A DNA stretch of 64,000 nt. Origin: Pyrocephalus nanus. Taxonomy: Eukaryota; Chordata; Aves; Passeriformes; Tyrannidae. The stretch lies in contig CM076267.1 of NCBI GenBank assembly GCA_038380795.1, positions 10,833,501 through 10,897,500 of the forward strand, in the 5' to 3' direction. The notes below the pieces were generated by a model, which saw nothing but the letters and a program-made list of their open reading frames with translations, made no database searches and was not told the DNA's origin. The translations under genes and the position numbers were made by a program. Below are positions 1-13,915 of this stretch, piece by piece (within the stretch, counting starts at the first letter, position 1; the number at the start of each line of letters is the position of its first letter).

Positions 1-50
1 TCGCAGGGGTGCCATGGGTGTTGTGGAGGGGAGTCTAACTCAACAGTTGT

Positions 51-108
51 CCATGTATTAAATGAGATACTGGTACCACCATGTATTAAATGAGATACTG
101 GTACCACC
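51..108. repeat. 28-bp tandem duplication
   Basis: Two identical 28-base units lie head to tail, starting with CCATGTATTAAATG at 51 and at 79, each running through GATACTGGTACCA. A few bases of a third unit follow (CC, then ATG after one extra A). The exact identity suggests a recent slippage or unequal-exchange event. No coding function is apparent. Confidence 0.93.
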
Positions 109-1010
109 AATGTAGAACATGCTCCTTTCATGTCTGAACTCTAAATGTAACTTAACATACTGCAGTGCAATTTCTGAGAGAGTTGGTACTGGATATAGAT
201 TCTAGAAAGTGTTTGCAGGCAAATCTATGAAGTGTTTGTGGCTGGTGTTTGGCAGCGATGCAGGGTGAGGAGCTGGCTTGTGCAGCCCACGCTGTGAGCA
301 GCACCTCGCTTTCAGCAAGAAAAGGGAAAAGATGGTGGTGTGTGATGGCTCCGTGCTCTGCATCATTTCCCTGCCAAAGCAAAGCACTCCTGAGTGGAGA
401 AATGTTTTCTTTGCTCACAAGACAGCTGTGGAAAACACACACAGGAATTATATTTAAGGAAATATTTGCTTTTGTGAGGGCAGAAACATAAAAATAGTTA
501 AGCAGTGGCATTAGATTGCTCATGGTAGCTAATCATAGTAGTGTGGCTCAGTATCGAGCAATGAATGTACCAAACTCCGTATCAGCAGGGAGCGATTGTA
601 AAGAGCGTTGCCAGCAGTGCTCAGTGTGTGCTGTGTTTCTCACCATCTCAAAGCACGTGTCATCCTCCACAGGGGCGAGGATTATTCCACTGCATAGCAT
701 GATAAACTTGGGCACAGCAAAGTGTCCAAGATGAACATACAGCAAAACTGGGAGGACTGCAAGAGGAACCTTGCCCTTCCTCCCCTGCACCTGCAAGGGT
801 AAAACGAGGAGTACTTCACGGTCTTGTCTGGGAGCTCAGCACTAGTGGGGCTTTCTGCTCAGCACAGAAACCTCTGGCACACAATACAGAGTATCAGTAG
901 GGTTAATCTGTCCTGACTTTGTTAGAGATGCTGAAGCTGCAGCAGTCGCTCTGTGCCTTGAAGTCTCTTGCATGCAATAAGGCTCTGTGTGGGTGGTGTT
1001 AATCCCAGAG

Positions 1011-1101
1011 CGGCGTTGTGCGAGCAGCGCTTTCACCCGAGTTCTCTTGGTTGAAAACTCCTCTTCTTCGTGGCTCAGCCCCCCAGGATGATGTCCCACC
1101 G
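1011..1101. other. Small CpG cluster in CpG-poor intron
   Basis: Seven CpG dinucleotides fall within 91 bases (at 1011, 1014, 1021, 1028, 1038, 1069 and 1100), while the surrounding kilobases contain very few. It is far too short for a classical CpG island and has no recognisable promoter elements. It could be a small regulatory element or chance. Confidence 0.4.
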
Positions 1102-4100
1102 TGGGGAGAACATTAAGTCTCATCCTGAAATTTGCATAGCATCTTCTACTGTTTCAGAGTTTTGCTGCTGCAGGTACTTCTCAGGTCAGGGTCAAAGAGA
1201 TTTTTTTTAACATCTGAACTCAAGTTAGCCAAAGTAGTTTCCTTTTATGGGAAAGCTATGTATGGCAGCTGGGGGGAAATGGGCGTTCAGCAAGTTGCTC
1301 TAAACTTAGGGAATAACTTGATTCTTCAGTCTTTTAATCCCCACCTTGTGTAAAGCTGATAGTTCTGTTTTTAGAGAATAGTGCTTCGAATGAGTGTATG
1401 TAGAAAGCATCTACTCAAAGCAGTAATTCAAGTGTTTTTACTTAACTGACTCTGAGAACTTCTTTGTGAACAATGATGTACTTTAAGCTCATCTTTATTT
1501 AGATAAAGTTCAATAAAATAAGCTATTTCGATCTATTGATATTTTCCTCCTCCTTTCTAGGATATAAATTTGACTTCATTTGACTTTCTTAGACATTTTT
1601 TGCCCCTATAAGGAAGTTCAGCATCTCCCAGCAGTGTGCTTTGCTTTGTTTTAGTTCTCTGCTGGGTCTCTGAGTGAAGTTTGATGTTCTTTAGATGCTG
1701 CTCAAGAATTCAACACACTAGTTTGTTTATTTGTACGAAAACAGTTGTTGCTGGACATCTGTTGCTTGTGGTATTTCATGCTGGAGTTAATATTGTTGCA
1801 CTGCTCAGCCTAAATTAGTAATAAATACAGTTTGACTTACGTGACTTTGAGAGATGGGACTTATCCAGGGCCTTACTGAGAGCAGTGTAACATTATATGA
1901 AGATCTGCATTGGATTTCTAAGTCCTGTGATGATGGATATTGTGCAGCCAGCATGAAACCACTGCACTTCAGAGCTCTAACCTTTCTTATCATTATTTTT
2001 CTACTCAGATACTTGCTTCTTACAAAAAAAACCCCAAACTTTAATGATTCATCCATTTAAAGATTGAGCCAGCCCCTGTTGGTTCAATTTAGCCTGCACA
2101 GATCGAAGAGTCGCAAAGTAAATCCCGTTCTGTTGGTCTCGGACAGACAGACTGCAGAGAAACGAGCTCTCTGGGATGATTAGCTGGAGGGAAGGGGACT
2201 CTTCAGGGCTTTTTTAATGAAGTGAGAGCTCTTTTAGGGGCCCACTGGTAAGACTGGAGCACTTTGTGTTTTTCTGTCTCCTTCCTCTGTCTTCCAGCTC
2301 ATCATTGCAATATGAGTAAATCAAACAAAAAAAAGCACCATGATTCATACACAAAGGCTTTAGAGGGATGTATTTTACAGCTGAAGACAGTGTTTTATAT
2401 CCTTTGAGATACTGATGCTCGGATAGTTTTCTGTCTGGCATTTTTCTGTTTGAAAGCTTGTCAGTCATACTGGTATTTAATGACCTTTCAAGGGCCAGTT
2501 ACCATCTACAGGACTTTGTGGGGTGTTTTTCTTGTCCCAAGTAGCTTTTTTCCAACCTTGAAAGTGGGTAGGGTCTCTTTCTCCTCAAGTTCATTTAAAT
2601 ATGAGAACAATTTATTCCATAACAGATTGAAAAATGGGAGTCCTGGCACATGTGGAATAGGCAAGGTATACTTATTCGAAAATAGAATAATGGGAGAGAT
2701 TAGACCTGGTTAAGTTCCAGGTTGCATTAAACCTACCTAAATTTCCACTGGAATTTCCCTCAGAATTCCTCCTCTCTGCTGTCCCGTGTGTGGTTGAGCT
2801 GCCTTAGCCTTTTGCAGCAGGTTTATCCAATGGCACCAAGTTGAGTGTGTGTGATTGCATTTCAGAAGCTGCAATTCCTGTATGGGTATCTCTGTTAAAG
2901 CCTGTGGGATAAAGGCACTCTGCTGTTGTGAAATGTTTTCTTGGTTTTATTACTGCAGCGATAACATCTTGCACTGCTTTTTCAGTGGCAGTATTGCACC
3001 CAAGAGGGCAACAGTTCGTGAGTTAGGAGTATTACAAATTAACACTACTTTTCCCTTTCTCTTTAAAGGAAGGAAGGAGCATCCCTTTTTAATAAACAGA
3101 TGAATTTGAGGCAGAATTAAAATTCCTTTTGAAATACAGTCAGAAAAGCTATTGCAGTGAGGATTTAGGAACTTAACCCAGAAGGAAGTTTGTCATTGTT
3201 CATTCCGCAGGATGGAAAACCTCTTTTTAAATTAATGAGGGTAGTTAAAATGATGTTCACCGATACACAGCCTTAGGTATCCAGGATTTACTGCTAATTC
3301 CAGCAAGGCAACATTTGCTTGTTACATTTGAGGCAGCAGGCTTGGATTTCAAAGACCCTTTTCATCTCAAAGTGCAGGAATGTGCTGTATGGTAGAAATG
3401 AGGGGAAAGACTTTTTCCCCTTACACAGAATCTTTTTGCAGTTCCCTTGCATTACACAGCACAAGTCAATTTGAAATTCATGGAAAGAGTGTGTTTTGAA
3501 AGCAGCTGAGTATCCCACATTGAAATAAGTGGTGAGGGTTTAATAATTTTGAGGTTGGTGGCCAAACATGTTATAACACCACTTACTATGCAGTCACAAA
3601 GTAGAAGGGGCTAAGTCATTTGACATGTGAACTCTGTTTACAATGGCGATGTTATTACAGCTTCAGTTTCTTAAGTTTCTGTTTAATGATTAAATAATAT
3701 GAGTAACATTTGACTATTGTAATGTTACATTGATTTTAAACCACAGGTTTACTCAAACAGTAATGATTCAGCTTTCTTTTCGAGGAAACTTAGCAGAAAG
3801 ACTTTTTTCTTTGAAGAAAAATACAAGTAAGCGGGCATTTTCAGGGCATCTCCATGGCACTGTTTCTGAAAACAAAGCGTAGGAAGCAGCATATGGCATT
3901 ACATCTGCAGAGTGTTTGACAGTAATCAGTCCTGGGTACTTCAGAGGTCAATTTACAGAAGAAAGCAGTTAATCTGCCCAAGGAAGTTGCTCCTCTTAAA
4001 GCCAGTGGCTCTGAGCTTGACATAAACTCTGAAGTGTTTGACACTAACTCCTTCACCACTTGCCCTCGCTTTTTAAACCATTTCTGGACATGTCTCTGGA

Positions 4101-5560
4101 CAACTGTCCAGATGGGTCCAATTTTTCCTTGAACCTTGATCAGGCTTTAGTTCCTTAGAATCATTAATATTTTGCAATTGTGTAGGCTTTGCTAAGGACC
4201 TGGTAAACTTTTGAATAACCCATTGGACTTGATTTATGAAAGAGAGTGAAGGATTCTGATATTCATTCTGCTGGTATTTTGTGACAGCACATACTTCTGT
4301 CAATCACTTTCTTGTTTCAAGTATTTCTTATTTCCAGTCTTCTATGTCATTGGTTTCTAAATCACAACAAGTTCTTCTGTTTTTTTTTTAATGGAGGGAG
4401 TACTTTGGCACAGTCTTCTACATGAGAATGAATGACTGATTTATACAAGTCTTTCCTACAATTTTATGGAAAGGGAACACTTATCATTTGGAAGGTAGAT
4501 GGGTTTCCTTGTCCACAGCTCTGTCCTTAAACCCCGCTGATATAAAATTCTCATTTTAGATGTTCAGTGATTAAGTATGAAGATCTCAGTGAGACAGAGC
4601 CCCATCAGAACCCAAATTACAAGACTGAGATTGCTTTAAGCAGATCAATGACTTCTGGCCTATCAAGGCTTCGTTGTCTGAAGAGATTACATTGTAGTAG
4701 TGAACAAAAGCAGTGTTATTAATGATGTGGTTAAGGAGATGAGCAAGTTTTTCACTATAATGTGAAACTGGCACATGAAAACCAGCCTGAACATTTAAAC
4801 TAGTAGAGTAATTCTTGTTTTGCATGTGTCTTTTTGTTTCACATCTGTCATGTTTCTGTCATTGACTTTGTAGTAACTCCATAATACAAGCACATTGTCA
4901 CCAATAAAGCAGATGGAATAAAATTCCTTTTATATAATGCAATTAAGAAAATAAGCACATGGAGGGAGAAGCTAGTACGCTGCTCTCTCTTGTCAAGCAG
5001 GAACTCATCATCCATGCCAACCTCTGTTGGCAAAGCATGAGAGTGCTTTTTCTCTTCTTCAGCAAGAGATTGTTCTGCTTGGTTTTTCTTTTGATTTTGT
5101 TTTAAAAAGCCTTATATAGATGCTGATGTTCATAATTACTGCTGTCTCACTGAAATGGGTGAGAGTTTTGGCCTCTTTGGGAACACTGCTGAATCCCCTA
5201 GTTATACAAGCAAGAGTTCATTTTCCTCTTAATTAGAAAATAAGTGTTTCTAATAAATAAAATAATTTGAGTATTTATTCAGTGTTTCATTTTCCTAGCA
5301 TAAGCCAACAGAGATGTATAATACTGAGACATGCTAATTGACACACCATATTTATTAAGAAACTGTGCCATTTAAAAAGTCATGCTTGGAAGATAATAAT
5401 TTAAAAAGCAAGATGGAAGGCTTAAGTGTCTGCTCGTGTCATTTTTGGCCTGTCTAAATTATTATGTAACATCTCTGGAGTTCAAGATTTCCCAGCTTCC
5501 CTAGGCAATCTGTTTCACTGCTTAATTATCTTCACATTTAGAAAGTTGTGTTTGTTACAT

Positions 5561-5634
5561 AAAAAAAAAAAAAAAGAAAAAAGAGAGAAGAAGGCTAATG
5601 ATCATAATGTGGTGTTTTTGTTTTTTTTTTTCTT
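5561..5634. repeat. A-rich tract facing a T-rich tract
   Basis: A run of 15 A followed by an A/G-rich stretch to about 5593 is separated by roughly 25 bases from a T-rich run at 5613-5635. The two tracts are roughly complementary and could fold back imperfectly. This is low-complexity intronic sequence. Confidence 0.7.
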
Positions 5635-6128
5635 TTGCAATTAAGTTCTTGTCCTGACTAACAGTGACATGAAGAACAGATATTTTTCCTTGTTTTTGCA
5701 ATAGCCTTTCACATATTGAAGAATATATTATCATGTCACTCTTGCTTCCCTTTCCTAAATCAAGAAACTGCAGTACTTCTTACAGGATGTGTTTTCAATC
5801 CCTGTAATCATCCTTGTTGTTGTCCTGTTGGAGTAGAATAACAGCATTGCTGTGCGTGTCATGCAGACCATGTTCCTGTTTATTTACCAGTACCACAGGT
5901 TCTGTTGGTTTGTGTTTTTCTTTTAGTGTTTGACTTCATTTCGTTTTATGTGATGAAACATTTGTAAACTGCATCGTGTCATTGTGCTTAAAAAAGAGGT
6001 GGAGATACTGGACTGGAGTACATAAAGGGGGAATGAATATTTTTGCAATTTAAATGCCATTTCTGACATTTCACTTTTGCTGTAGTTCCTATGGGATGCA
6101 TCAGTAAATATTCACCTCCTCTTAATTT

Positions 6129-6270
6129 ACAGAATCACAGACTGGGTAAGGTTGGAAGGGACAGCTGGAGGTCATCTATTGCAATCCCCTTGCTCAGGCA
6201 GGGTTCCCTGGAGCACATGACTGGGTGGTGTCCAGACAGCTTTTAGAAATGGCCAGGGGAGGAGGTTCCT
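6129..6270 (-). mobile_element. CR1 LINE 3' fragment (5'-truncated)
   Basis: The sequence begins with ACAGAATCACAGA, continues with GGTTGGAAGGGACAG and GGAGGTCATCTA, then CCCCTTGCTCAGGCAGGGT and GTGTCCAGACAGCTTTTAGA. This is the reverse complement of the well-known 3' end of chicken repeat 1 (CR1) elements, so the element is on the minus strand. Only about 140 bp remain, with no reverse transcriptase, as is usual for CR1 copies. It is diverged from the consensus I remember, so it is an old, inactive insertion. It supports an avian or reptilian source. Confidence 0.9.
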
Positions 6271-7356
6271 AGTGATAGTTGCTTGTGACCACTGAGATAA
6301 ATCAAAGAAACTGCTCATAACTTTGCAAATGGCTGATTTGTCTTGTTTCCAGGAAAAAGTCTTTAAGCTAAATACAAGGCTTAACAGGTCTCATTCAAAG
6401 TAAATCAGGTGAGGTTGGAAGTAAAGCAGAAACAATGGAAAAATAAAGAGCTGGAATAGAGGAAAGCTAGTATAAGTTGTAGCAACTATGTTGTTTACCA
6501 TGTATGCTGTGTTTTATTAGTTCTGAGTTGATTCATTTTAATAATTACAAATTACTGTCTCACAGGATCTTGTAGTATTGTGGTTTTCTTTATTCTTAAT
6601 GAGGTGAAGTGATTCTTTCAGCAATGATCTCTGAATCGTGTTCAGCACAAATCTGCATCTTGATTTTGTTGAGCATCAGAACATTTTTGCAATGTCATTA
6701 ATATTTTGGCATCTCAGTATTTCTCATGTTTTTGAGATGTGTTAAACTGGAATATATAAACCCAGAAGGCACCACGGCCTAAGTTGATTGACTTGGCAAG
6801 AATTATAAAAATTTAAAGAGGGCTTGACTGTAAGACTGCCTATCAGTGCTGCCACTGAAGATGTGAGGAAACTTCATTTCCATATTTCCAACAGCTTGCA
6901 TCTCTCTATTTGTGGACATCTGACATCCAGCAAATTTCAGTCCACAGCTAATTTAAGCAACCATTATCATTTTACAGAAAGCTGCTAACTTTTGGTTTCT
7001 CTGTGGTATGATACTGTCCAAGTAGGAGATGTGGAAGACCTTACAGTTTGCTTCTGTTGAATGCTGGGGTGTTAGTTGAAGGAACTGGAATTAACCTTCA
7101 TGGGGAAGGCAACCAAACCAGTTGTAGAAGTGGAGATTCTGAATGGGAGGGTTTGAAGGAGGCCTATGACGTGGCTTTGTAGTTCATTCTGTCCTTATGT
7201 GGGAGGCAGCAAGGAGCAGAACAAGTAGAAAAATGTTTGTCTGGAAAGTACAATAAATAATGAAATGAGGCAGTAGATGGGTTGAGGGTGGATAAGACAG
7301 GCTGATGCAGGTAGGACAGGAGAAGTCTATCATGGCAGAGACATTGACAGCTTTTA

Positions 7357-7373
7357 TGTGTGTGTGTGTGTGG
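7357..7373. repeat. (TG)n microsatellite
   Basis: About eight TG units, followed by a GTG interruption. A short dinucleotide repeat in intron 1 with no evident function. Confidence 0.85.
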
Positions 7374-10025
7374 TGTGACCATTTTGCTCCATTAGTAGTA
7401 AGTGCAGCTGGACAATCCTAAGTAGTCCTTTGGTCATCAGAGAGCTTTGAGCTGTGCCGTGCCAGACATACTGTCTTGAGCCCGCAGTAACTCGGGTGTC
7501 TTTGCACTGTCGTGTGGTCCTGTGAACTTGTCCACTGCCTCACAGATGTCCCAAAAGATGAATCCACAACTTAAGGTTTCTATGCACAGCCATAACTAGA
7601 ATAAAACCCCCATAAATTTTTATTTGATGGCTACTTTTTATTTGAGGACTGTCTGAAAGCTGTGAACTCTCTTGGGAGAGTTTGGCAGCATTGTTAGTCT
7701 AATGCAATCTTGAACCTATGGGACACATGATATCTTCAGGTAAACCTGAAAAAAATTCAGGTCCGTCTCTATGAAGGGAATTTGCATGATTAGCACTGTT
7801 CTTTCACACTTAATCATCTTCTTTTGTGACTTCCTAAGTGTTTTCACTCTGAAAGGTGTCACACCCACTACACTTCAGTTTCAGGTAGAACAACTGCATA
7901 GAAAATTAGATTAGGAATAAAATAGAGAAATAAATGAGAAAGTTCAGAGAAATAAAGTTTTTGCTTATTACCTTAATAATATTTGCAAACAGTGCTTCTG
8001 TGTTAGGTCTCACTGACAATTTACCATAATGTGATTATTTGTCTAAATGCTAAAAAATGCAAGAGAAGGAAAGCATAGATAGCTATAAATGCATCATTTT
8101 AAAAATTATTGTCGACTTCAAATTTTTCATAAGGTTATTTCTTTACAATTTAATTTCTTCTTTTTCCTATAAGAATTCCCTCAGAATGAAACTATTTTGG
8201 TGCCTTTAATTTAATATTCTTTTCCTAGTGAAAAAAATCTGCAAATTGAAGTTCACATTGATAAGCATGTAGACCTTATGATCTAAACTAGAAGCAACTG
8301 TAAAAGGTTTTCTCTTCTCTCCTTCACAGTGCATCTTAGACCACAGGCAACATGGAGAGGATTGAAATAGAACAGATTATATAGATGTAATAGATCAATT
8401 TTTAATTACATATTAAAATCAGAATTTGAACAGAATTGGGCATATGTTTAAGCTTCATGGAATTGCTTAGTTTCAGAGTTATGGCCAAATTATGATCTGT
8501 ACTGTGTACTGGTAGAACAATCAAAGAAAAGGGTGTTCAGATCATCTTTCATCTGAGACCAAAACACTTATCAAGATCTGAACCTCACAAAGAACAGCTG
8601 CAGGACTGAAGGCTGTCGTGGTCTCTTAGAAGCTGTAAAGCTCTGGGATGTGTGTGTGCAGAACACACTGCGGTTTAGAGCCAGGCTCAGGAGCCAAAGT
8701 AATGTATCATACTCTCATTTGAAAGGAAAAGGCTTTTAGAACCCGGCAATCCAGCGTAGTATGAAAAATGTTACCACTTAAGCAGCAAAGCAAAAGCAGA
8801 CAGGGACCCACCGTCCTTATTGTTGTACCCAGCTCTGAAATGAAAAGCTTCAGAGTATAAATGAAGATTTATTGGAGAAAAAAATAAATCTAGTGATATA
8901 TGTGAATTCAAAAGAGATGAGAGAAATAACCTGCTAGAAAAGTTGTCTCATCCTCAGGAGGAATAGCAGCTGTTCTTTGGATTGCAGTGAGAATTTTAAG
9001 AAGCTTTCATCCCTGCTGCTATCTAGGGAAGGGGCATGAGCCAAAGAAGTGACCAGGAGATGGCTGGGCACAAATAGTGCTGGCCCACTCAAAGCCAGCA
9101 CTTGGGAATTAAGAGGATTAAAGGAGTATTGTAAACTTCTCACATTGTCTTGAAATGACACGTCGGAAAATGTGGGTTCCCTGGCAGAGGAGAGAGTGGA
9201 AGATTGCTCTGTAACTTGTCCTACGTTTGTGTTCCCAGGTCAGCCTAATGCCTCGGGTCACCGTCTGACAGAATTGTTGTGGAAAGTTCATCATGATTTA
9301 TTTTTCAGTGAAGAAATACTGCTCTGTATTTTAGCTCCTCACCAAACACGTGTCCATTGTAGCACCCCACTCGTCACCAGCTCCACCCACAGGACAGCCT
9401 GTGTCATGGAATGGAAGAGTTCAAAGGCCTGTGCTTCCTTTATGCTTTGGGTATCTCCAGCTACTGTGAGGCTGACTGAAGTTTTCATCACCCTGCTGGC
9501 CCTGATGCCAAAGGGCACAAAGTTTCCTTAAATACTGGATTGCAAACATCATTGTTCTGTATTTCTCTGAAGCCAGTAACTGTACTGCACGTGGGGAGTC
9601 CCCTAGGACAGAACATGCTGGTAAAATTACTCACTAACGTTATTACCTCTTCACTGAGTTGCTGCAATTTCAAATGGTAGGATTGCTTTGACCATCCTGC
9701 CAAGAAACAGGAAATAAAGCTTTAGGAATATTTACTTTTGTAAAAAAGTAAGTGTGTGGTTGGGACTTCAGTATTTCATACTGTGGTCAATGGATGCTAT
9801 GCATATAATTGGGAAAAATTGATGAAGGGTAGGTGGTAGCTGAATATGACAGGGAACTTTAGAGGTTAATGAAGATAAAGGAAGACTAGGGCCAAATGAG
9901 CTGAATGGACAGGATGGCCCATGAAATGCGGTTTTGTCTCGAGGTAGGTACAGAACAAACAGTAACAGGACTGGTTTGTGTGTGTTGCGGGATTTTAAAT
10001 TAACAGCCATTGTTTGTGCGTGGAA

Positions 10026-10051
10026 AAATATTTTTGGGAATAAAAATATTT
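10026..10051. repeat. AT-rich inverted repeat
   Basis: Two perfect 10-base arms (AAATATTTTT and AAAAATATTT) flank a six-base loop GGGAAT. It could form a small hairpin. No T-run terminator context or neighbouring gene gives it a role, and AT-rich arms of this size can arise by chance. Confidence 0.6.
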
Positions 10052-13000
10052 ATTTCTACAGCTTCCACTGTGGGAAGCTGAACGGACATGTCTGCTCAGC
10101 GTGTCATGGTGATCTAACAGAACATATGTCAGAATTACAAGGAGGAGGACAGCAAGTAATATTTTACATTATTATTAGTAAGCATTTTCTGTCATTGATC
10201 CCATTCTACTACTGCTGCATCCCGTTGCAGAAAACAGATGAGAACTGAACAAAATTATGCCTACCCAAGGTTTGGAACATTTCTACTGGTACTTTCACCC
10301 TTTTTTCTTTATAGAGAAAAAATTCTATGCTTCAGACCATAAATTGTGGCAGGTGATGGAGGTTAGGGAGATGCTTCCTTCTGTGTGCAGTTTATCACCT
10401 AATTTTACTCCGAAGAGTTTGTTGCACTTCTACTTTATCTGTTACCACCCATGATCAATTACTGGATCAATTACTTGATATATGATGAAATACTGGTCAG
10501 GCTTGCATTGATTTTTGTGTTGATTATGTATGCTTCTATTGCAGATTGTTTCATATCTGATATAACAAAAAATTGAACTTGCTTTCACTGGTGATCAGTT
10601 CTGTGTAGGCTTTAGCTCCCAATCTGGACCAGCTTCAACACGAAGGAGCAAACTAAACGAGGAAAAATTAAAAATAGATGTTGTTCTGCATGTATTCTTG
10701 AAGCAAGAGTAAAAAACTGACAAAGTTTGCATTCAGTGATGCTAAACTCTTTTGGCAATAAAGGCATGTTTATGTCATTGTGGATACTGAAGACCCTAAC
10801 AAATTTAGAGAGAGAAATTGGGAATAAGACCTGTTTGTTCTCATGTTCTAAACCACTTCATCTTAGTCTCCGATTTTTCTGATTTAAGGATTTTTGTGTG
10901 AACTTATAGAACTGAGAAAAGTTGTGTGGCAAAACTGAGTGTATGGATTATTTCCATAACACGTTATCTATGGAAATAGAAACTTGCTCAAGAACTCTTC
11001 AGGTTCATTTTGTATCGTCCCATATTTTACTTGGGAAAAGCAGGAAAGAACTTTGACTTTTAAGTGTGTCAGCCCTTTTGTTTGTGTAATGCTTAATTCA
11101 AGATATGGATTACCTGAAACTCCCATGGACTGCAGGGTTCCAGCAGGAACAAAACTGCCCCAAATAACTTGACATGGAAAAATAAGATTAGGTACAAATA
11201 ACATGGAGTTCCTTCCTGACATTTGTTTGCAAACTTCATTTGCTAACTCGCACTGAAATCCTTCCAAACTTGCATTGCATTGGACAGAGCAGAATCTCTC
11301 AGAAAAGGTACTAAACTATGTGGAAATCAGCTCCATTTTCCCCCTTCTGTAATAGAAAAAAATGATTCCTTGAAGAGAGATGAAACTTGGTGTCACTTAA
11401 TGAGCTTTGTCTCTTTGTAAAGATTCCTCCTGGCCCTTGAACATGAAGTAGCCCCTTCCTACATGCATTTTTCCTTGAGGAGTGTCAGTTAAAAAGGCAT
11501 ATCCAGTTTCCACTTTTATAGAAATATATTTAATCTTGCCATGATTCTTGGCCATCTACTTATATTTTTTGTCCTTAGAAAGCAAGTTCTGTTCTTGCTG
11601 TTTTCCTATATAGGTAGCCGTTCTTCCTCTTCTTAAACAGAAGAAGAACTTCTCTCTTCTGACTCTTAAGGGCAGTCTGCCTTTTCTCTTTGGTCTTGAT
11701 GTCTTCAATAGCCCATGAAAGTTTTAATTTCACGTGCCTTACTGCTTATTGTGAAGCTGCCAAATTTAATTAGGACAGCTCTCTCTTGTCTTTGATACTC
11801 AACTTTTTTTAATCTTCATCCATGTATTATAAGTGTTTGATTCAAGTATTTGCTTCTACCTCTTTTCCAATCTGCCTCAGTTCTAATCTTTCATTAAGTT
11901 TTTGCTTCAGTTTTTGGGGATAGATTTGTGTGGAATAAATATTAACAATATTTTGACAGAGAGGCATATTGTATTTCTTGTGTAAACATGATTAGAATAA
12001 TCTGTGACCTGTTTTAAACCAGTGTTTGAAGCTCAAGGATTGTAAATGAAAGTCAGTCATGGTGGTCTATTGTATGTAAACATGATGGGATTTTGATTGA
12101 TTTCCAAGATCAGTTGGATTATTTGATTGGAAAGGGTTGCTATGGGAAAAGGAAGGTGATAACAAAGGTAAGCAATTTCAGAGCATGGTGGCAATCACAC
12201 GTTCTCATCACACATGCAGTAAAATGTTCAAAAGGGTATTTTTAAACCTTACCTTAATCCTGCAATAGTGTAAACATTTGCTGGAGTTCTGCCTCGGTGG
12301 AGCGAGAAGCAATATTTGCTACAGAAAAAGGAGCAAGAGGCAGGGTCAAATCAGCTATTCCTTGGCACACCACAGCCAAGCTGGCTGTCTGATGTGCCTC
12401 CCAGCCTACCAGTCCACTCTTGTTTTTTCTTTCAGATGAATGATCTCCAAGGCAGCCAGGTTTCTGTGATCTCTCAGCAGGGGATGTGTGGCATAATGTG
12501 TGTGAGGTTTTATGCTTGCTTTGGAAAATGCTGGCTTCACATGCCTTCCCTCTCATTTTGGCCAAGTCCCTAGAATGGAAACGTGTCCAGTAAATATATA
12601 ATTCCAGATATGCTGCCAAAATGCTCTCTGACTGCTTCAAGGTTTGTTAATGTGAATCAGGTTTTTTTATTTCTTAGAATTGACCGTACAGAAGCAGAAA
12701 AAAAATGGATCTGAGCAATATTCCAAACCACGAAGTGAACAGCCAGCCAGTGAAGTTGTAAGTGCCTACAGTGCAAGCACACAGCTCGTACCCCTTTCTT
12801 TCCTAGCAATGATTCGATGCTCGTGGCAGAGCTGTGAATGATAAGATACCTCACCTGTTTCTGGCTCAGTGTTTCTGCCTCTTGGTTCAGTTCTGTGCTG
12901 GGTTACAGAAGGCGAGGCTCTGAAGTGTTGCAAACTTTGACTTGCTTCATCACACTGTGTCATTTAACTACCCACCTAATGGAAGCAATCCTGTTCTTAT

Positions 13001-13886
13001 TTTGCCTGCCTGAACATATTTGCAATGATAAAAATAGAGTAAGGAAAGAACAGCAGCTGCCAAGGCTGGGTTTAAGGTAAAGACCACCTAGGAATGGATT
13101 AAAGGTGAATAACTGTTTTGCCTCAGGACAATACTGCTGAACAGCAGGGGAGAGGGAGAAGGGGAGAAAAGGTGAAATGAGCATAGCTAAAGAAGGGATG
13201 TGGAGAAGTGATGGTGCAATGACGCATCTACATGAAAGCAAGGTTTAAGGATGCTGAAGGGGAGAGAGGGATGAAAATTAGTAAAGGAATTGTAAAACAG
13301 GCAAACAGTGGTACACTGAATTACCAGGAGTTTTAAGGATTGCATCATTTTGGAGAAGATGCCATAGGTCTGAACAATAGCAAATTTTGATGGATATTTG
13401 AAAAAACAAATTCATCTTAGTGAACTTCCGGGATGCTCTTCTGGGTGATCTCAGTTGCGATGTCAATTGACAAACAGAAACCTTGGCCTTAAACCCTGTT
13501 TTACAGCTGTGCACTCTTTCTTTCTTAGAAGTAGGGTCTTATGAGTTGATAGGTCTTAAATCATGCGGGTTTAATTTCAGCTCTGCACTCAGCCTTCATC
13601 AGTTGGGAATGACAGAAAAGGAGAAAGACCACAGTGCATGAGTCAGTCCGAGAATGACTAAGCTGCTGTAGTGATGCAGCCGTGAAAGACAAGTACAACC
13701 CTGGGATGCATTTGGTGAAGTGCTCCCAATCCAGGAGGGGATTAGTAGTTCTGTCGTAAAGTGCATGAGAACTTGTGGTGTTGGGAATACTGCTTCCAGG
13801 TCTGGTTAGCCAGGCTTGGGAATTAATTTCCCGAAATTAGACGTGTGGAAGAAGAAGGGGTAAGTAAAGGAATGGAGAGGGTTAAA

Positions 13887-13915
13887 ACTTATGTTAAAAT
13901 AAACAAACACAACAA
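13887..13915. repeat. 29-bp exact direct repeat, copy 1
   Basis: A 29-base word beginning ACTTATGTTAAAAT and ending in an A/C-rich tail (AAACAAACACAACAA) recurs exactly at 16265-16293 in the same orientation. The flanks of the two copies do not obviously align. Part of the word is low-complexity, but the first 14 bases are not, so coincidence is unlikely. Confidence 0.88.
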
